Below, one piece after another: positions 11,183 through 23,322 of a stretch of DNA of 64,000 nucleotides. Position 1 is the first letter of the stretch. Each line of letters begins with the position of its first letter. The translations under genes and the position numbers were made by a program. Location: NCBI GenBank assembly GCA_015143295.1, contig CM026559.1:19916826-19980825 (forward strand), in the 5' to 3' direction. The notes beneath the pieces are model-generated. The model was given only the letters and a program-made list of their open reading frames with translations, did not search any database and had not been told where the DNA came from. The DNA comes from Tetracentron sinense. Taxonomy: Eukaryota > Streptophyta > Magnoliopsida > Trochodendrales > Trochodendraceae.

Positions 11183-11353
11183 GATGCTAGAAAAGGTCTC
11201 CGGTATCCGCATCTTCTAACATGTGACAATAAAAAGAGGAAAAATATCAAGTGGGGAGAAGTTAAAAATATGGGGAGAAAATGAAATATTTTTCTCTTTT
11301 TACCACCACATGTCAGATGATGTGTGGATGCTCAAGACCCTTTTTCTGGCATC
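11183..11353. mobile_element. Stem-loop MITE, copy 1
   Basis: The arms read GATGCTAGAAAAGGTCTC at the left and GATGCCAGAAAAAGGGTCT from the right. Both continue to ACATGTG(A/G)-AATAAAAAGAG-like blocks and CTCCCC/GGGGAG tracts. The element is nearly self-complementary over its whole length. No coding potential. Confidence 0.6.
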
Positions 11354-11455
11354 AACTAATAACAACCGATCCATTTATGTCTGTTAAAGGTTTGGCTGCA
11401 GCAAGCAAAAACTTTAATTTGCGTGCAGAAACTTTGAAAAATGACTTTAGATTCT

Positions 11456-11713
11456 ATCCAGAAAATATCAAAAAAGTGGCCTCAGGCTACCACACATTAT
11501 GTGACATGTGGCAATAAAAAAAGGAGAAGTCATTTTATTTTCTCCCATGATTTTGACTTCTCCCCGCTTAATATCTCTTCTTTTTTTTTTCACTACTTTA
11601 TCGTCACATGTCGCATAATATGTGTAGAAGTTAAAATCATGGGAAGAAATGAAATGATTTTTCCGCCACATGTTGCACACATTGTGGTAGCCCAAGACCA
11701 CATTTCTGGCATC
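11456..11713. mobile_element. Stem-loop MITE, copy 2
   Basis: Related to the element 100 bp to its left: arms with CCAGAAA, GTGG(C/T)CT and GGCTACCACA from both ends, and GACATGTGGCAATAAAAA inward. The centre has a second nested palindrome (GACATGTGGCAATAAA against TTTATCGTCACATGTC). The nesting suggests an older inverted-repeat element inside a larger one, or an expanded hairpin. Confidence 0.6.
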
Positions 11714-13840
11714 TCCTAGAGAGAATACTGAGGCCTTGAAAAACATGCAACGTGACTTTTTTTTTTTTTGAAGAAAACACTGACCATCTACTCACCAGTT
11801 ATTCTGGAGAAGATCCTATGTCATTGCAAAAATATATTCATGATGTTTTCAAATAAATGTATATAGGGAAGGATACTAATGAGTCATGTTCATTAAAGCT
11901 TTAAAAGAACAGTTCCTAAAAAATTACATGTGACAATCTTTTTTTAAATCTGACTGTCGGATGTTAAGCTGGATATATTGAGAGACATGTGTTAAAAAAT
12001 CAGTCGGATCAAATGTGTTTATACCGTCCGATTAGATCTTATTTTTCTCAACATTAATCTCTTAGGGTTTACTATGTTCTATCTAGGTTATAGAAATGAC
12101 TAATCTTCTCATCTTCAATTAGGTGGTTTATAAATATATGATCAAGTTGATTTTTTGGCACGTGTTTATTGGGTGACCCAACTTGACATACAACGGTTAA
12201 ATTTTAGAACAATCTACCACATGTCACTTTATTAGGAACCATTCACTAAAAGCGCTTTAATGAGTCTGTCTCATTAGAATGCTACTCTCTCTAAATATAT
12301 AATCTCAAACAAAATTGCAAGAGTGTCGATGGGCATTAGTGATTGGCTACAACAGATAGACTATTGATTCACTTAAATAAAAACAAAATTCAAAAAAATG
12401 GAAAATAAATAGGTTGATGTCAATTTATTTTTCATTAGACTGAACCGACAACCTGCTTACTCGGGCTACAAGAGCCGCTTCTACTCATTATCTGCTTTCA
12501 AAAAGTGCAGGCTCTTCACATTTCCACTACTCCCATTCTTCTTAATAGTATAACCGCGCAACAAAAAAATAATAATATATATATATGTTTATGTGTAGGT
12601 AATAATATATATATTATTGAGAAGAACGGGTATAGTTGTAGATACGCCACCACTGCGGTCACCTCCACCAACACCGTTTGTGATTCAAAAATATCACTCA
12701 ATCCACCTCACAACACTAAAATATTTGGAAAGTCTTCCCTCCAAGCAAAATAATCGGCACCTGCTTTTGTTATTTTTTTGTATTTTAGTTACATATCACC
12801 TACTTCTTGAGGAAATAATTTGGGTTCATCACAAAAGCCTATATGAAATTCTCCTACCTTGCGTGGGCAGATGACAAGAACTTGTATAGTTTAGGATTTT
12901 GAATAGGTACATGTAGAGCAGCTGCTATGTGTATTTACAGAAGTTGAAATGGATAAGAGAACATGGGACTAATTCTAATATATAATAAACTAAAAAGTCA
13001 GACTGAGATGTGGTGGACATGCTCAACAAAGAGCCGTAACAAAGCAGTTGAAAAATAAGTGAGCAATAACAAGTTGAAGACTGCAAAGGGCAAAAGAAAA
13101 ACCAAAAAAAAAAAATTAGTTGCCAATAGCAAGTTAAAGACTCCAAAGGGTAAATTAGATTGAGTCCGTGTTGTGTGTAACCCGGTACACGGATCTTGTG
13201 TGCCCCTAAATTGTGTGTCATGTATACTAAATGTGTATATATCGGTAAAAGCACTCATAATAAAATGAGACAAATTTGACCCTAATGGAAAATAGTAAAC
13301 ATACTGGGGTTCCCATTTTATAACCGAAGGGCAGGTCCTCATTGGTCCATGCCCCAATTTTAAATACTTACCTATTGGGGTTAGTTTTCACTCACCCGTA
13401 GGGTTAAGCAATCCAACCATCATTTTTTTTAAAAAAAAAAACCAAAATCTTAGTTTTAATTTAATTAAGCTTAACCAGGGTTAAAAGGGTATGAAAAGGG
13501 ACACGAGAACACAAGGGTAAGATATGAAACGGACCCATGGGTCCGCTGAGCATTGCTCCTTAGTAATTTATGCTGATCATTGCTCCTTAGTAATTTATAC
13601 TTTTACTAAGGTACCCTAAATTAATCACTATAGTGTTTGGGGTACACTAAATCCGTGTGCCGACTTGCACAGACAAAACCGATTCCAATAGATTGGACGA
13701 GGTGAGGATGACACTGAAAGTGCTTAGAGCTGCGATCCACTGCAACTCCATAATTGTCCGATTCATCGATCAAAAGGATATGGGTCCATTTTTTTTTGGC
13801 TGAGGTTATCATTCAACTATAGTTAATTATTAGAACAATG
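11714..13840. other. Intergenic DNA, no gene seen
   Basis: AT-rich. Contains an (AT)n microsatellite near 12570-12620. A ~25-bp block (CAAGTT-AAGACT-CAAAGGG) repeats 61 bp apart near 13069 and 13130. A 27-bp exact-size tandem duplication lies at 13545-13598 (one mismatch). Open frames here look incidental. Confidence 0.5.
13545..13598. repeat. 27-bp tandem duplication
   Basis: Two adjacent copies (13545-13571, 13572-13598) beginning GCTGA(G/T)CATTGCTCC, differing at one position. Confidence 0.85.
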
Positions 13841-13920
13841 GTTAGTGGGTTAGCTCGGGAGATTGGAGCTCTTGCGGACTCATCACCCTAGGGAATTGGA
13901 TCCCTAGACCTCCCTCAACT
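13841..13920 (+). repeat. tRNA-like segment, possible SINE remnant
   Basis: GGTTAGTGGGTTAGCTCGG resembles an A box, and GCTC...GAGC can pair as a D-arm. GGGAATTGGATCCC lies where a T-arm would be but fits the B box poorly. There is no poly(A) tail and no target duplication. It may be a decayed SINE or chance. Confidence 0.25.
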
Positions 13921-13987
13921 GAGAAGCCACACCTCACCACTGACGCAAGAGGCGGGGTGTCCAATTGGATGTGGGTCCAATTGGATT

Positions 13988-14109
13988 GCAGGAAATTTAA
14001 ACATTTGTGATAATATCAAAATAAACATGCCTTCAAATTATTATGAAGTGCAGGAAATTAAACATTGTGATAATTTCAATAAACACATGCCTTCAAATTC
14101 TTATGAAGT
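13988..14109. repeat. ~60-bp tandem duplication
   Basis: Two diverged copies (13988-14049 and 14050-14109) share GCAGGAAATT-AAACATT, GTGATAAT and CATGCCTTCAAATT-TTATGAAGT. Confidence 0.8.
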
Positions 14110-15387
14110 CTATGAAATGAAATATCTAGGTATTGAAGTTCTACTCGATTAGCCAAAATTTTAGGATTTGAAGAAAATAGAAGAACAATGGTGGGTCCAC
14201 TTTCTGGAGAGTAGGTCCACTCTCGGATAGTTTTAGTTTTTATTATTTGTATATAAGAAAACAAAATATATTTAGTGGTACCTATAAAAAAAAGTATCAT
14301 ATTATTTTGTCTTTATATATAAAAATAGGGGAGAGTAGACGACTGGAAAGTGGATTAGCATTGCTCAATTTCAAAACAACAAATAAAACACCCTGGTTAG
14401 TGCAAAAGGCTATACTTTATTTAATAATGTACATTTTCTCTTGGAAGAAGTCATTATATATCAACCGCTAGTTGACAATCCACAGGATGTCGTGATTTTG
14501 GGAATATATTCTATTATAAAGTTATATTTTTGTAGCTTTCGATCAAAACAAGGAGATTTTTTATACTAAAATCTTAATAATGGTGATATTTGATTAAACC
14601 CTTACGCTTGTCCTGCCTACTAACTACTTTATCTCTATTTATATAATCTAAATATTATTTTTGTAGATTTAATTGTTACATTTGTTGGGTCTTTTTCCAC
14701 ACTGACACTGTCAAAGACACGCGTCGGCTTTTGAATGTTGCAACACTCTTCTTCCTCCAGATAACCCACGAAAACACTCCAATGATTAAGGACTTGAGAG
14801 GGGAAAGGCTGATCCCTACTCCTATACCCCTACCTTTTCTTATAAATAGGGTTGGCCATAGGATTGGTTAGTTGTGTTCCCTAATGAAATTTGAGTCTTT
14901 CTATGCATGTTTGTCTATATGGCAGGATTGCGGACTAGGTTTCTAATTTGGATTGGAATGACAATCTTTGTTTCCAAGTTTGTAGAATATTATGGCTATA
15001 TTGTGATCCTATAAGAGATCTTTAGGATTAGGTATAATCCTTTCCTGATGCAGTGAAAAAGAGAAAAACTGCAGCAATTAATCAAACATCCATAAAGATT
15101 GAAAGAAAATTTCAGACTCAAGCTCTTATATATTGATAGTGCTTAAAAAGTGATTTTCCATGGACAACCCTCTTGGTTTAAATAGGTAACAAGAGACTTA
15201 CATTCAAGAAGCTTAGGTAATGACTGCTACTAGTTACTAGGAAAGAAATAAAAGCTTCAACAAGTAACTAGGTATTGACTTCTACAAATTTCTAGACAAT
15301 CATTAAATGCAACTACAAGTAACTAGGATGGTAGAACTTCCTAAGATCAACTTCCAAGATAGGTCATTACTCCAAAATGGTCATGTG
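14110..15387. other. Intergenic DNA left of the retrotransposon cluster
   Basis: AT-rich, no supported gene. A short ACTAG/AGTAACTAGG motif recurs at about 15220-15330. The last five bases (15383-15387, ATGTG) should be the target duplication of element II, whose right-hand partner lies outside the window. Confidence 0.5.
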
Positions 15388-16748
15388 TGTTAGACATGAT
15401 GCCCAGAAAAGTTATTTAGATTGTTAGACTCTTATTAATTTGACTAATAAAGACTTCTTCTTAATCTATTGTGTATTCATTATGGGTAATTGACCATGAT
15501 CATGAGATGATCTATACGATATAAGATATCAATAAAGGTCCTTAGGATATATTATGGGAAAGTTATGTGATTGATTATTACAGGTAGATATAACTTTATA
15601 GTTCCTTATACCTTATATAGTCACAGTTATGGGTGAAGTTGGGCACTTCACTTATATGGCTGCCACTATGCTAAGATGTTCTCAATAGTTGTGATGTAGT
15701 TCTATCTCGAACTATTATAGTGGAGACTACACATCAGCATATGAGTACTTAAATGTACACTGACTGATTGCATTCAATAAGAGACCTCTTGCATAAACAT
15801 ACTATCATATAGTTGGTCTTTCATTCACATTGAACAGTTTCGATGATCCTTAGATCTAATGAGTTCATCTATAACTGAGCAGTGATCTGACTGTTTTGAT
15901 TCCACTAAAGTATTCTCTACATTAGGGACTACAATACGGTGACAGTTGGATAGTCAGAAAGCTGTTCGAGTCATGATGAATTTCAAACAAGAAATTCATA
16001 CTTATTAATTTGAGATATTATCCAAGTTCTGGGTAAGACAGATGATTAAGTATAAATCCTGCGCAGGGGGAAATGGTTTGATCCATATCCATAAACCCAT
16101 TAATATAGACCTTTAATATGGGCCCAAGCCCATGGGTTTAAACCCTTGGGTGGGTTGCCCATTTGAGTAATCCTAGTTGAATTAGGATTTTGTTACTTGA
16201 ATAATTATTGAATAATAATTTTATTTATTATGGAATTAAAATCCAATGGTTGGAAAGCAAGTAAAATGAAGTAGTTGTAATTGGCTTACCACTAGGAGTC
16301 CAAGAACTCCCCAAATCTCACGCCCCCTTGAAGCTCATGCTCGCCCCCACCCCCCGGTCTTTGGTTGTGGTTTCCTAGTTTGACTAGGATACCTCTCTTC
16401 TATTGGTTGTTGACTAATCATTTTACTTGAGGAATCCTCAATTGATAAGGACTTCTTAATTGGTAGGTTTACTATAACTAAAGTAGTTATAGATAAACTA
16501 TGAATTATTTAATAATAAGTGTTATTTTTGAAAAATAATTCTTAAGGGATAAGATCAAGTTGGAGTAGGATTAGGATTGGATCCTAGTCTATAAATACAC
16601 CAACACCTAGACCATAAGAGAATAATAATTCTCCAGAATTTTTCTTCTCTCCCTCTCATCCTCTCTAAACTGTGAGCCCTTAGGGATATTCCCTAGGTTT
16701 TTCATGAAGCTATAAGGGTGCTCCAAGTTGGGATTTTCAAATCTAGGG

Positions 16749-18249
16749 TGAAAACAAATTTGGTGAACCTCAAATCTAGGGTATGAGTTGAGAATCTCAC
16801 AAATTGAAGGGGATGGTTAGGTTTCCCTATAAGTCTATTTACAATTTTTAATATTTAAACAATTAAATTATTAAGTTAAGGGATGATGAATTTAAATGCG
16901 AAAATAGGAAAAACAATCAAACCATAACACAAGGATTTTTACATGGAAACCCTTCCGGGAAAAACCACGGGACCTAGTCCAATCATGAGAATCCACTAAA
17001 ACAAAGTTAACAAGAACTTACAAGACTCGAACTTGACTCATTCGGACTCGACACTTCGATCCTTCAGTTCTTAGTCTTCCACGACTCGAAAAGTTATCAC
17101 GTACTCACAAGTCTCGTGATCAACCGTAGCCGCTTATACTTCTCTTTGTGTCTCGAAAGCAGTCTATGATCTTCCGATCGATCTCCATCAATGATGGCTT
17201 CAGATTCCACGGACCAAATCACACATCTACGATTCTTCTCAGATCGATCTCTTTCGCAAAGGCTTCAAAACACTCCGGCCAATTTCTTCTATCCAAAACA
17301 GGTTGATGGTTTGATGAAAATCAAATCTAGATGGACTCCATCAATGGAAAAGCCCAAGGAAGTAAGAATGATGCATTGGCTTGCAAAATCTAGGATGGAA
17401 GAGAGAATAATTAAGGGGAGGAGAGGCAATCGAAATTAGAGTTTCTATGAACTCTAGGGATAGCTAAAAACCCTCTCAATCCTCTCCTAAGAGTGCTCTT
17501 CACGGACTATAGGTGTTGCATTAAATAGAAGAGCAAACCCCACAACTTAGAAACCGCTAAAAATCAATTTAGAAACTTTTCCCATATCAAGGTCGACCCT
17601 GGAAGTCATTTGGGTCGACCTTGAGGTGCTAAAAAGGGGTTTAATATAAAAATCCATATCAGGGTTGACCCAAGTGTCTTCCAAGGTCGACCCTGGGTTT
17701 TTGCACTCTTTGCCTCTTTTTCCCATACTAATTTTTTCATACTTAGGGTCGACCCTAAGTGGTCAGGGTCGACCTTGAGGTGCAAACCCGATTTTAAAAC
17801 TTTGTTTTTAGCTCTTGCACCCTCCATTAAAGTTGCATCTCTTTTTGACGCGATCGATTTGATATATTATGGAGCAAAATCTGAGTTACGATTTGGGAGA
17901 TATGCCACCTACAAGCAACCTTAGTTTTTTGAAAATTTTCAGAATTTTAAACTTGTTTTGTACTACTTATCTCATCACCTAAGGTCCGTATGATTAGTCT
18001 AGGACACTTATTACCTAAGGCATCATATTAGGATTATTCTAAGTCAATTCCCACCTATGGTAGTATGGTATCTAGGTCACTTACCATCCTATGAGTGAAA
18101 CGAAGGAAATGATCAACTGAGTCTTCAACGCTCTTTAACTTCACTTGTCGTGAATGCTTGATGGCAATGACACAAGACACACACCTAGACACTTAGACTT
18201 ACTTGTTTTGACACCGGAATAAGCCAACAGAAAAAACATGGACTTTACA
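16749..18249 (-). mobile_element. Solo LTR A (1.5 kb) in the 5' LTR of element II
   Basis: The insertion has TG...CA ends (TGAAAACAAATTTGG ... GGACTTTACA) and a perfect 5-bp duplication, TAGGG, at 16744-16748 and 18250-18254. The host LTR resumes exactly after it. There is no internal coding region, as expected after LTR-LTR recombination. On the minus strand a TATTTAAT lies downstream of the palindrome cluster, so I infer minus orientation. The block with ACCCTTCCGGGAAAAACCACGGG is common in plant retroelement LTRs. The family was not determined. Confidence 0.8.
17591..17774. repeat. GGTCGACC palindrome cluster in solo LTR A
   Basis: Five exact GGTCGACC palindromes start at 17591, 17613, 17685, 17747 and 17767, and one variant (GGTTGACC) at 17663. 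Successive spacings are 22, 50, 22, 62 and 20 bp. Flanking bases are often CCTGG or CTTGAGG. On the minus strand the cluster lies upstream of the TATA-like TATTTAAT near 17520-17530. Confidence 0.9.
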
Positions 18250-18473
18250 TAGGGTTTTGAACCTTAGTGTTTTTGGTAGTAGAAAGTCTACGTCATTACT
18301 CCATCTTCTTCCTCTTGCTTCAACAATTCCAAAGAGAGATTCTAAAGCTTCGTGGGAATAGCGAACAACAAGGATCGAGCTTCGAGTATTTCTTCGAGAA
18401 ATTTCGATAAAGAGTTCTGACGGTTTGAGTGGATTAAGTTTCACTGTTGAATATCATTTACCGAGGTGATATG

Positions 18474-20708
18474 TGTTAGACATGATGCTCAGAAAAGTCA
18501 TTTAGATTGTTAGATTCTTATTAATTTGATTAAATAAGACTTCTTTTTAATCTATTGTGTACTCATTATGGGTAATTGACCATGATCATGAGATGATCTA
18601 TACGATATGAGATATCGATAAAGGTCCAAGGATATATTGTAGGAAAGTTATGTGATTAGATTATCACAGGCAGATATAACTTTTCGGCTCCTTATACCTT
18701 ATGTAGTCACAGCTGTCGGTGAAGCTGGACACTTCACTTATATGGCTACCAGAATGCTAAGATGCTCTCAATAGTTGAGATGTAGTTCTATCTCGAACTA
18801 TTGTAGTGGAGACTACACATCGGCATATGGGTGCTTAAATATACATTGATTGATTGCATTCAATGAGAGACCTCTTGCATAAACATACAATCAGATAGTT
18901 GGTCTCTCATTCACATTGAACGGTTTCGATGATCCTTAGATCTGATGAGTTCATCTATGACTGAGCAGTGATCTGACTGTTTTGATTCCACCAACGTATT
19001 TTTTAACTTAGGGAATACAATACAGTGACAATTGGATAGTCAGAAAGTTGTTTAAGTCATGATGAATTTCAAACAAAAAATCCATGCTCATTAATTTGAG
19101 AGATTATCCAAGTTCCGGGTAAGACAGTTGATTAAGTTCAAATCCTAAGTAGGTGATTTTGAAAACAAAATAAGTTTTGAAATATACTTTTATTAAAAGG
19201 TATTATACTTATTAAAGGATTTTCTCAAAATGTTTTTCATGAGAAATTGTTTCTCATGGCTTAATCATAAGTCTTGGAAACCTGGATGATTTGCAATCAG
19301 CTATGGGTTAGATAGTATGTTAATCTCGAAGGCCCATTAGGGATAATGTATTTGGAAGGATAAATTGAATTTAAAAGTTCATGTGGCGGGATCCGTAATG
19401 GTTAATGTTCATACACTGGGATTCAATTGCAACATAAATATCTCACATCACTTGCAATTCCGATGTAATTCCTGTTTAGGGTCAATAGGATAACATTGGG
19501 TAAGCCAGGGTAAGAATGTCCCAAAGCAATCTGTGGAAATGTTCACATAAGAAATACAAGCTCAATAATTGATTAAAATTTAATCAATTATTTAAGTGAT
19601 TAAAAATTAATCATTTAATTAAATAGATTAAAAGTTAATCTATGGTTTAAATTAATTGTTAATTTAAATCTAAGGATTATTTTAATAATTATTTAATTAA
19701 CATAATTAAAAGGGAAATGGGTTTGACCCATATCCATAAACCCATTAAAATTGACCTTTAATATGGGCCAAAGCCAATGGATTTAAACCCTAGGGTGGGG
19801 CGCCCACTTGAGGAATCCTAATTGGATTAGGATTATCTTAATTGAATAATTGTTGAAATTTAATTCCTATAATTATGGAATTAAAATCTAATTGTTAGAT
19901 TGCAATAAGGATGAGGATAAGTTGTAATTACATTACAACTTGGAGTTTTAAACTCCCAAAATCTCACGCCCCACTATAGCTCACGCCCCCCCCCCCCCCC
20001 CCCCCCTTGGTTGTTTAGGTTTCCTAGTTTGACTAGGATTCCTCCAAGTGTTGGTTGTTTGACTTATCCCTTTAATTAAGGAACCCTCTTATAAGAAGGA
20101 CTCCTTAATTAGAAGGTCTTCTATAACTAGAGTAGTTATAGATAAACTAGGAAATTATTTATTAAATAATAAGAGTTATTATTGCTAAATAATTTCTTAA
20201 GAGATAAGATCAAGTTGGAGTAGGATTAGGATAAGATCCTAGTCTATAAATACCCCAACACCCTAGACCATTAAGCACTTTTTTCCTGAATTTCTCTCTC
20301 CTCTCCTCTCTCTCTCTAAACAGTGGGACCCTAGGGATACCCCTAGGGATTTTCATGAACTTCATTGATAGTGCAAGTTGGGTTTTGTTTATTCTAGGGT
20401 TTTGAACATTAGTACTTTTTGTGATAGAAGGTCTACACCATTACTTCATCTTCTTCCTCTTGCTTCTATAATTCTAAGGGAGATTCTAAAGCTTCGTAGG
20501 GATAGCGAAGAACAAGGATCGAGCTTCTAGTATTTTTTCAGAGAAATCTCTACAAAGAGTTCTGACGTTTCGAGTGGATTAAGCTTCACCGGTGAACATC
20601 ATTTACCGAGGTGATATGACTAAAATTCAGTTAATTTTGATGCTTTCTATGGTGTTAAGATCTAGGGGATCTAGTTTCCGCATAAATTTTTATCCGGATC
20701 CCCCTACA
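18474..20708 (+). repeat. 5' LTR of element I (2.2 kb)
   Basis: Starts TGTTAGACATGATGCTC and ends CCGGATCCCCCTACA. The primer-binding site follows after AG: TGGTATCAAAACTC at 20711, close to the initiator tRNA-Met complement used by plant copia elements. It contains a 21-base C run at 19986-20006. Confidence 0.9.
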
Positions 20709-22410
20709 AGTGGTATCAAAACTCATGGTTTAGAGTATTTTTTGTTTATTTAAATAAGGAAATTAAATGGATGATTTAATTCATGAGATGAATTAAATTT
20801 AGATCTATTTAATATAGCTCGTAGTTTTGATTATTTTATTTTTTTATGAGATGAATATATAAATATTTATTTTATTATATTATTGAATGAAATTTAATAA
20901 TGATAATTCAATAAATTTAAAAACTAGCATTATATTTGATATAATTAAATTCAAAATAAAGAGTTTATTTCAAAATTCCTTTTTAAATGATTTTATCATT
21001 TAATATATATTTATTAATTGTTAATAAATGATTTTTCCCATAAATAGATTTTATTCAAAAAATTATAAAACCCTAATTTATGATGTGATCATATTTAGGA
21101 TTTTAGATTCTCTTAATTTTTTATTTTAATCTTGGATAATAGTAGAACCTATATTTGATAATAGTAAAACCAATCTATATGAAAGGATCTTGCATTCGAG
21201 AAAGGATCTTGCATTCAGGAAAGAAATAACATTTTGTAGAGATTTTAAGAAAATTCAATCTTATATTTTAAAAATAATTTCATGAAAATTTTTTTATGGA
21301 AAATATAATTGTTTTATTTTTTCCGGGGTTTAATCTATATAAGATATAGATTTTATCGAGCGATTTGATAATTGTTATCAAATTTGAAATCTTTTCAAAA
21401 TAAGAGAAATTACTTCATCACCATGTAGCATCTTTTTTCTATGAGATTATAGTTATGGGTCATATTTTAGGATAAATTGTTTATCATTCATGCATTCATA
21501 TTAGAGGTTAATATGTAGTAGGTTTTGACAATCTGTAAAGGGCAGATTCATTCAGTTTCCCTGAAAATGGCGAATGGAATACTGGGTTCCCTAATGCCAT
21601 TATTTTATCATGCATTGGTAGAGATGCTATTAAGGAAGATGCTGAGATGATAATCACGATAAGATGATAAAGGAAGAGATCGCAAAGGAGTTTGCAAGCT
21701 GCCTTTATTCTTATTTCATTCTCTTGCATCCATGCATTTTAATTTATTGACCCATAACGATTAATCTCGTATATTATTGTTTTTATTATCATGAGATGAT
21801 AGTTGTTTATTTATTATGAGATGATATCTGTTGTTTAATTATTATGTTGAAATAAATGCCCTTGATATATCATGTGTACATAAAACTGAGGACAAGTCCC
21901 TAAGTATTATGATCTTCTGCCATACACTATGTGATCCTATAGTGGGGAATGTGGGTAAGCTGATAGGCCAAAGCCGGGCCCAATCCCTCTCACCTATATG
22001 TGAACATGGTGAAAACTTTATAAGCAAATAGTGGGAGCAATAACGCCAAAGCGTGAGCTTTCGCTAGGTGTTTATTAGGTTCATGGTAGGTGGGCACATG
22101 AATAAGAAATATTATACAATAACGCCAAAGCGTGAGTATAGCATCCCTTATAGATCAAACAGTAGATCGAATGCTCAAGAATTCACAAGACGAGATCTGT
22201 GAAATTGGAGAAGATAGTTTCTATCTGCCTATTCAAGGCGATGTGATGATATGCCCAAAGGCAGGATCACATTAAGCCAGTGTCTAGGTTTTCGATGCCA
22301 ATTGATTCTTCCCAAATTGGCAATACCATTAGAAACAGACCCATAATCTAATAGGTATTAATGAATACAATAGATCCCGAATACTATCTTATTTGTCATT
22401 TGATTAGATC
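20709..22410 (+). other. Leader region of element I
   Basis: A ~1.7-kb non-coding, very AT-rich leader between the primer site and gag, with repeated short ATGAGATGA and AATAACGCCAAAGCGTGAG blocks. Equivalent leaders are found in elements II and IV. No ORF is supported. Confidence 0.7.
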
Positions 22411-23222
22411 GTGACAGGCCTACACCTATTGACTGAAATAATTCGGGATGAAAAGTTAGTAGGAACTAACTATGTAGACTGGAAAAGAAAAATTAGAATA
22501 CTATTTGCTACTGATAACCTTGACCTATGTCTTAAGACACCTAAACCCGAAATTCCTCCGATGCTTCACCTGCCCAAAAGGCTGAGTTAGAGCAATGGGA
22601 GAGGTTTAATCAGATGACCAAGTGTTACATTCTGGCTTCGATGTCTAACATCTTACAAAGCCAGCATGAACATATGGATAAGGCTTCTGACATTTTGCAA
22701 AACCACATGAGATATTTGGTGAGCAAAATAGGTCAGCTTGACAAGTAAAATTGAAATCCCTTATTAACACCAAGATGACTGAGGGAACTCCAGTTAGGGA
22801 GCACATCATTAAAATGATGGGCTTATTGAATGAACAGGAAATTCTTTGTGGAGAGATGGATGCCATCACTCAGGTTGACACTGTTCTGCAGTCACTCCCT
22901 TCGTCCTTCAATTCATTCGTGTTAAATTATAACATGAAAAATAGTGAAATGTCACTAAGTGAGATTATGAAATCACTTGCGTTTGCAGAAGATTTGATCA
23001 AAAAGTCAACAAATGGTGAAATTTTAACTGTCGATAACCCAGATACCTCCAAATGATCTAAAAAGTTTAGAAAAGGGAACAAAGGCAAAGGAAAGTTCAA
23101 AGACAATAAGGGTAAGGCAAGAGTTGCCAAAGGTTCTTAAGGAAAAGCTAGCAAGGAAAATAAGGGCAATGGAAAGTGTTTCCACTGTGGAAATAGGCCA
23201 CTGGAAAAGGAACTGTCGGACT
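22411..23222 (+). pseudogene. Copia gag of element I (broken)
   Basis: This is the nucleocapsid/coat precursor region. The expected start ATG, seen in elements II and IV, is GTG here (22411). The frame TEIIRDEKLVGTNYVDW opens it, followed by the UBN2-type gag region (for example REHIIKMMGLLNEQEILCGE at about 22798-22857). A lysine/glycine-rich stretch follows, and then a CCHC zinc knuckle at about 23176-23218 that is split by a one-base loss. Several stops are present, including one at about 22746. Confidence 0.85.
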
Positions 23223-23322
23223 TACCTCGCAACTTTTAAGAAGGGTGGTGGCAATACTCAAGGTATGAGATGCTTTGAAGTATTGATTACTGTTGAGTCT
23301 AACTTCCTGGATGGTCCTCTTA

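Noticed and set aside
12505-13357. Several 60-120-codon frames on both strands
   Set aside because: Low-complexity, overlapping in different frames, no recognisable domain; likely chance in AT-rich DNA.
13841-13920. A functional tRNA gene
   Set aside because: A D-arm-like pairing exists, but the T-arm and acceptor stem do not form properly. Kept only as a low-confidence tRNA-like repeat.
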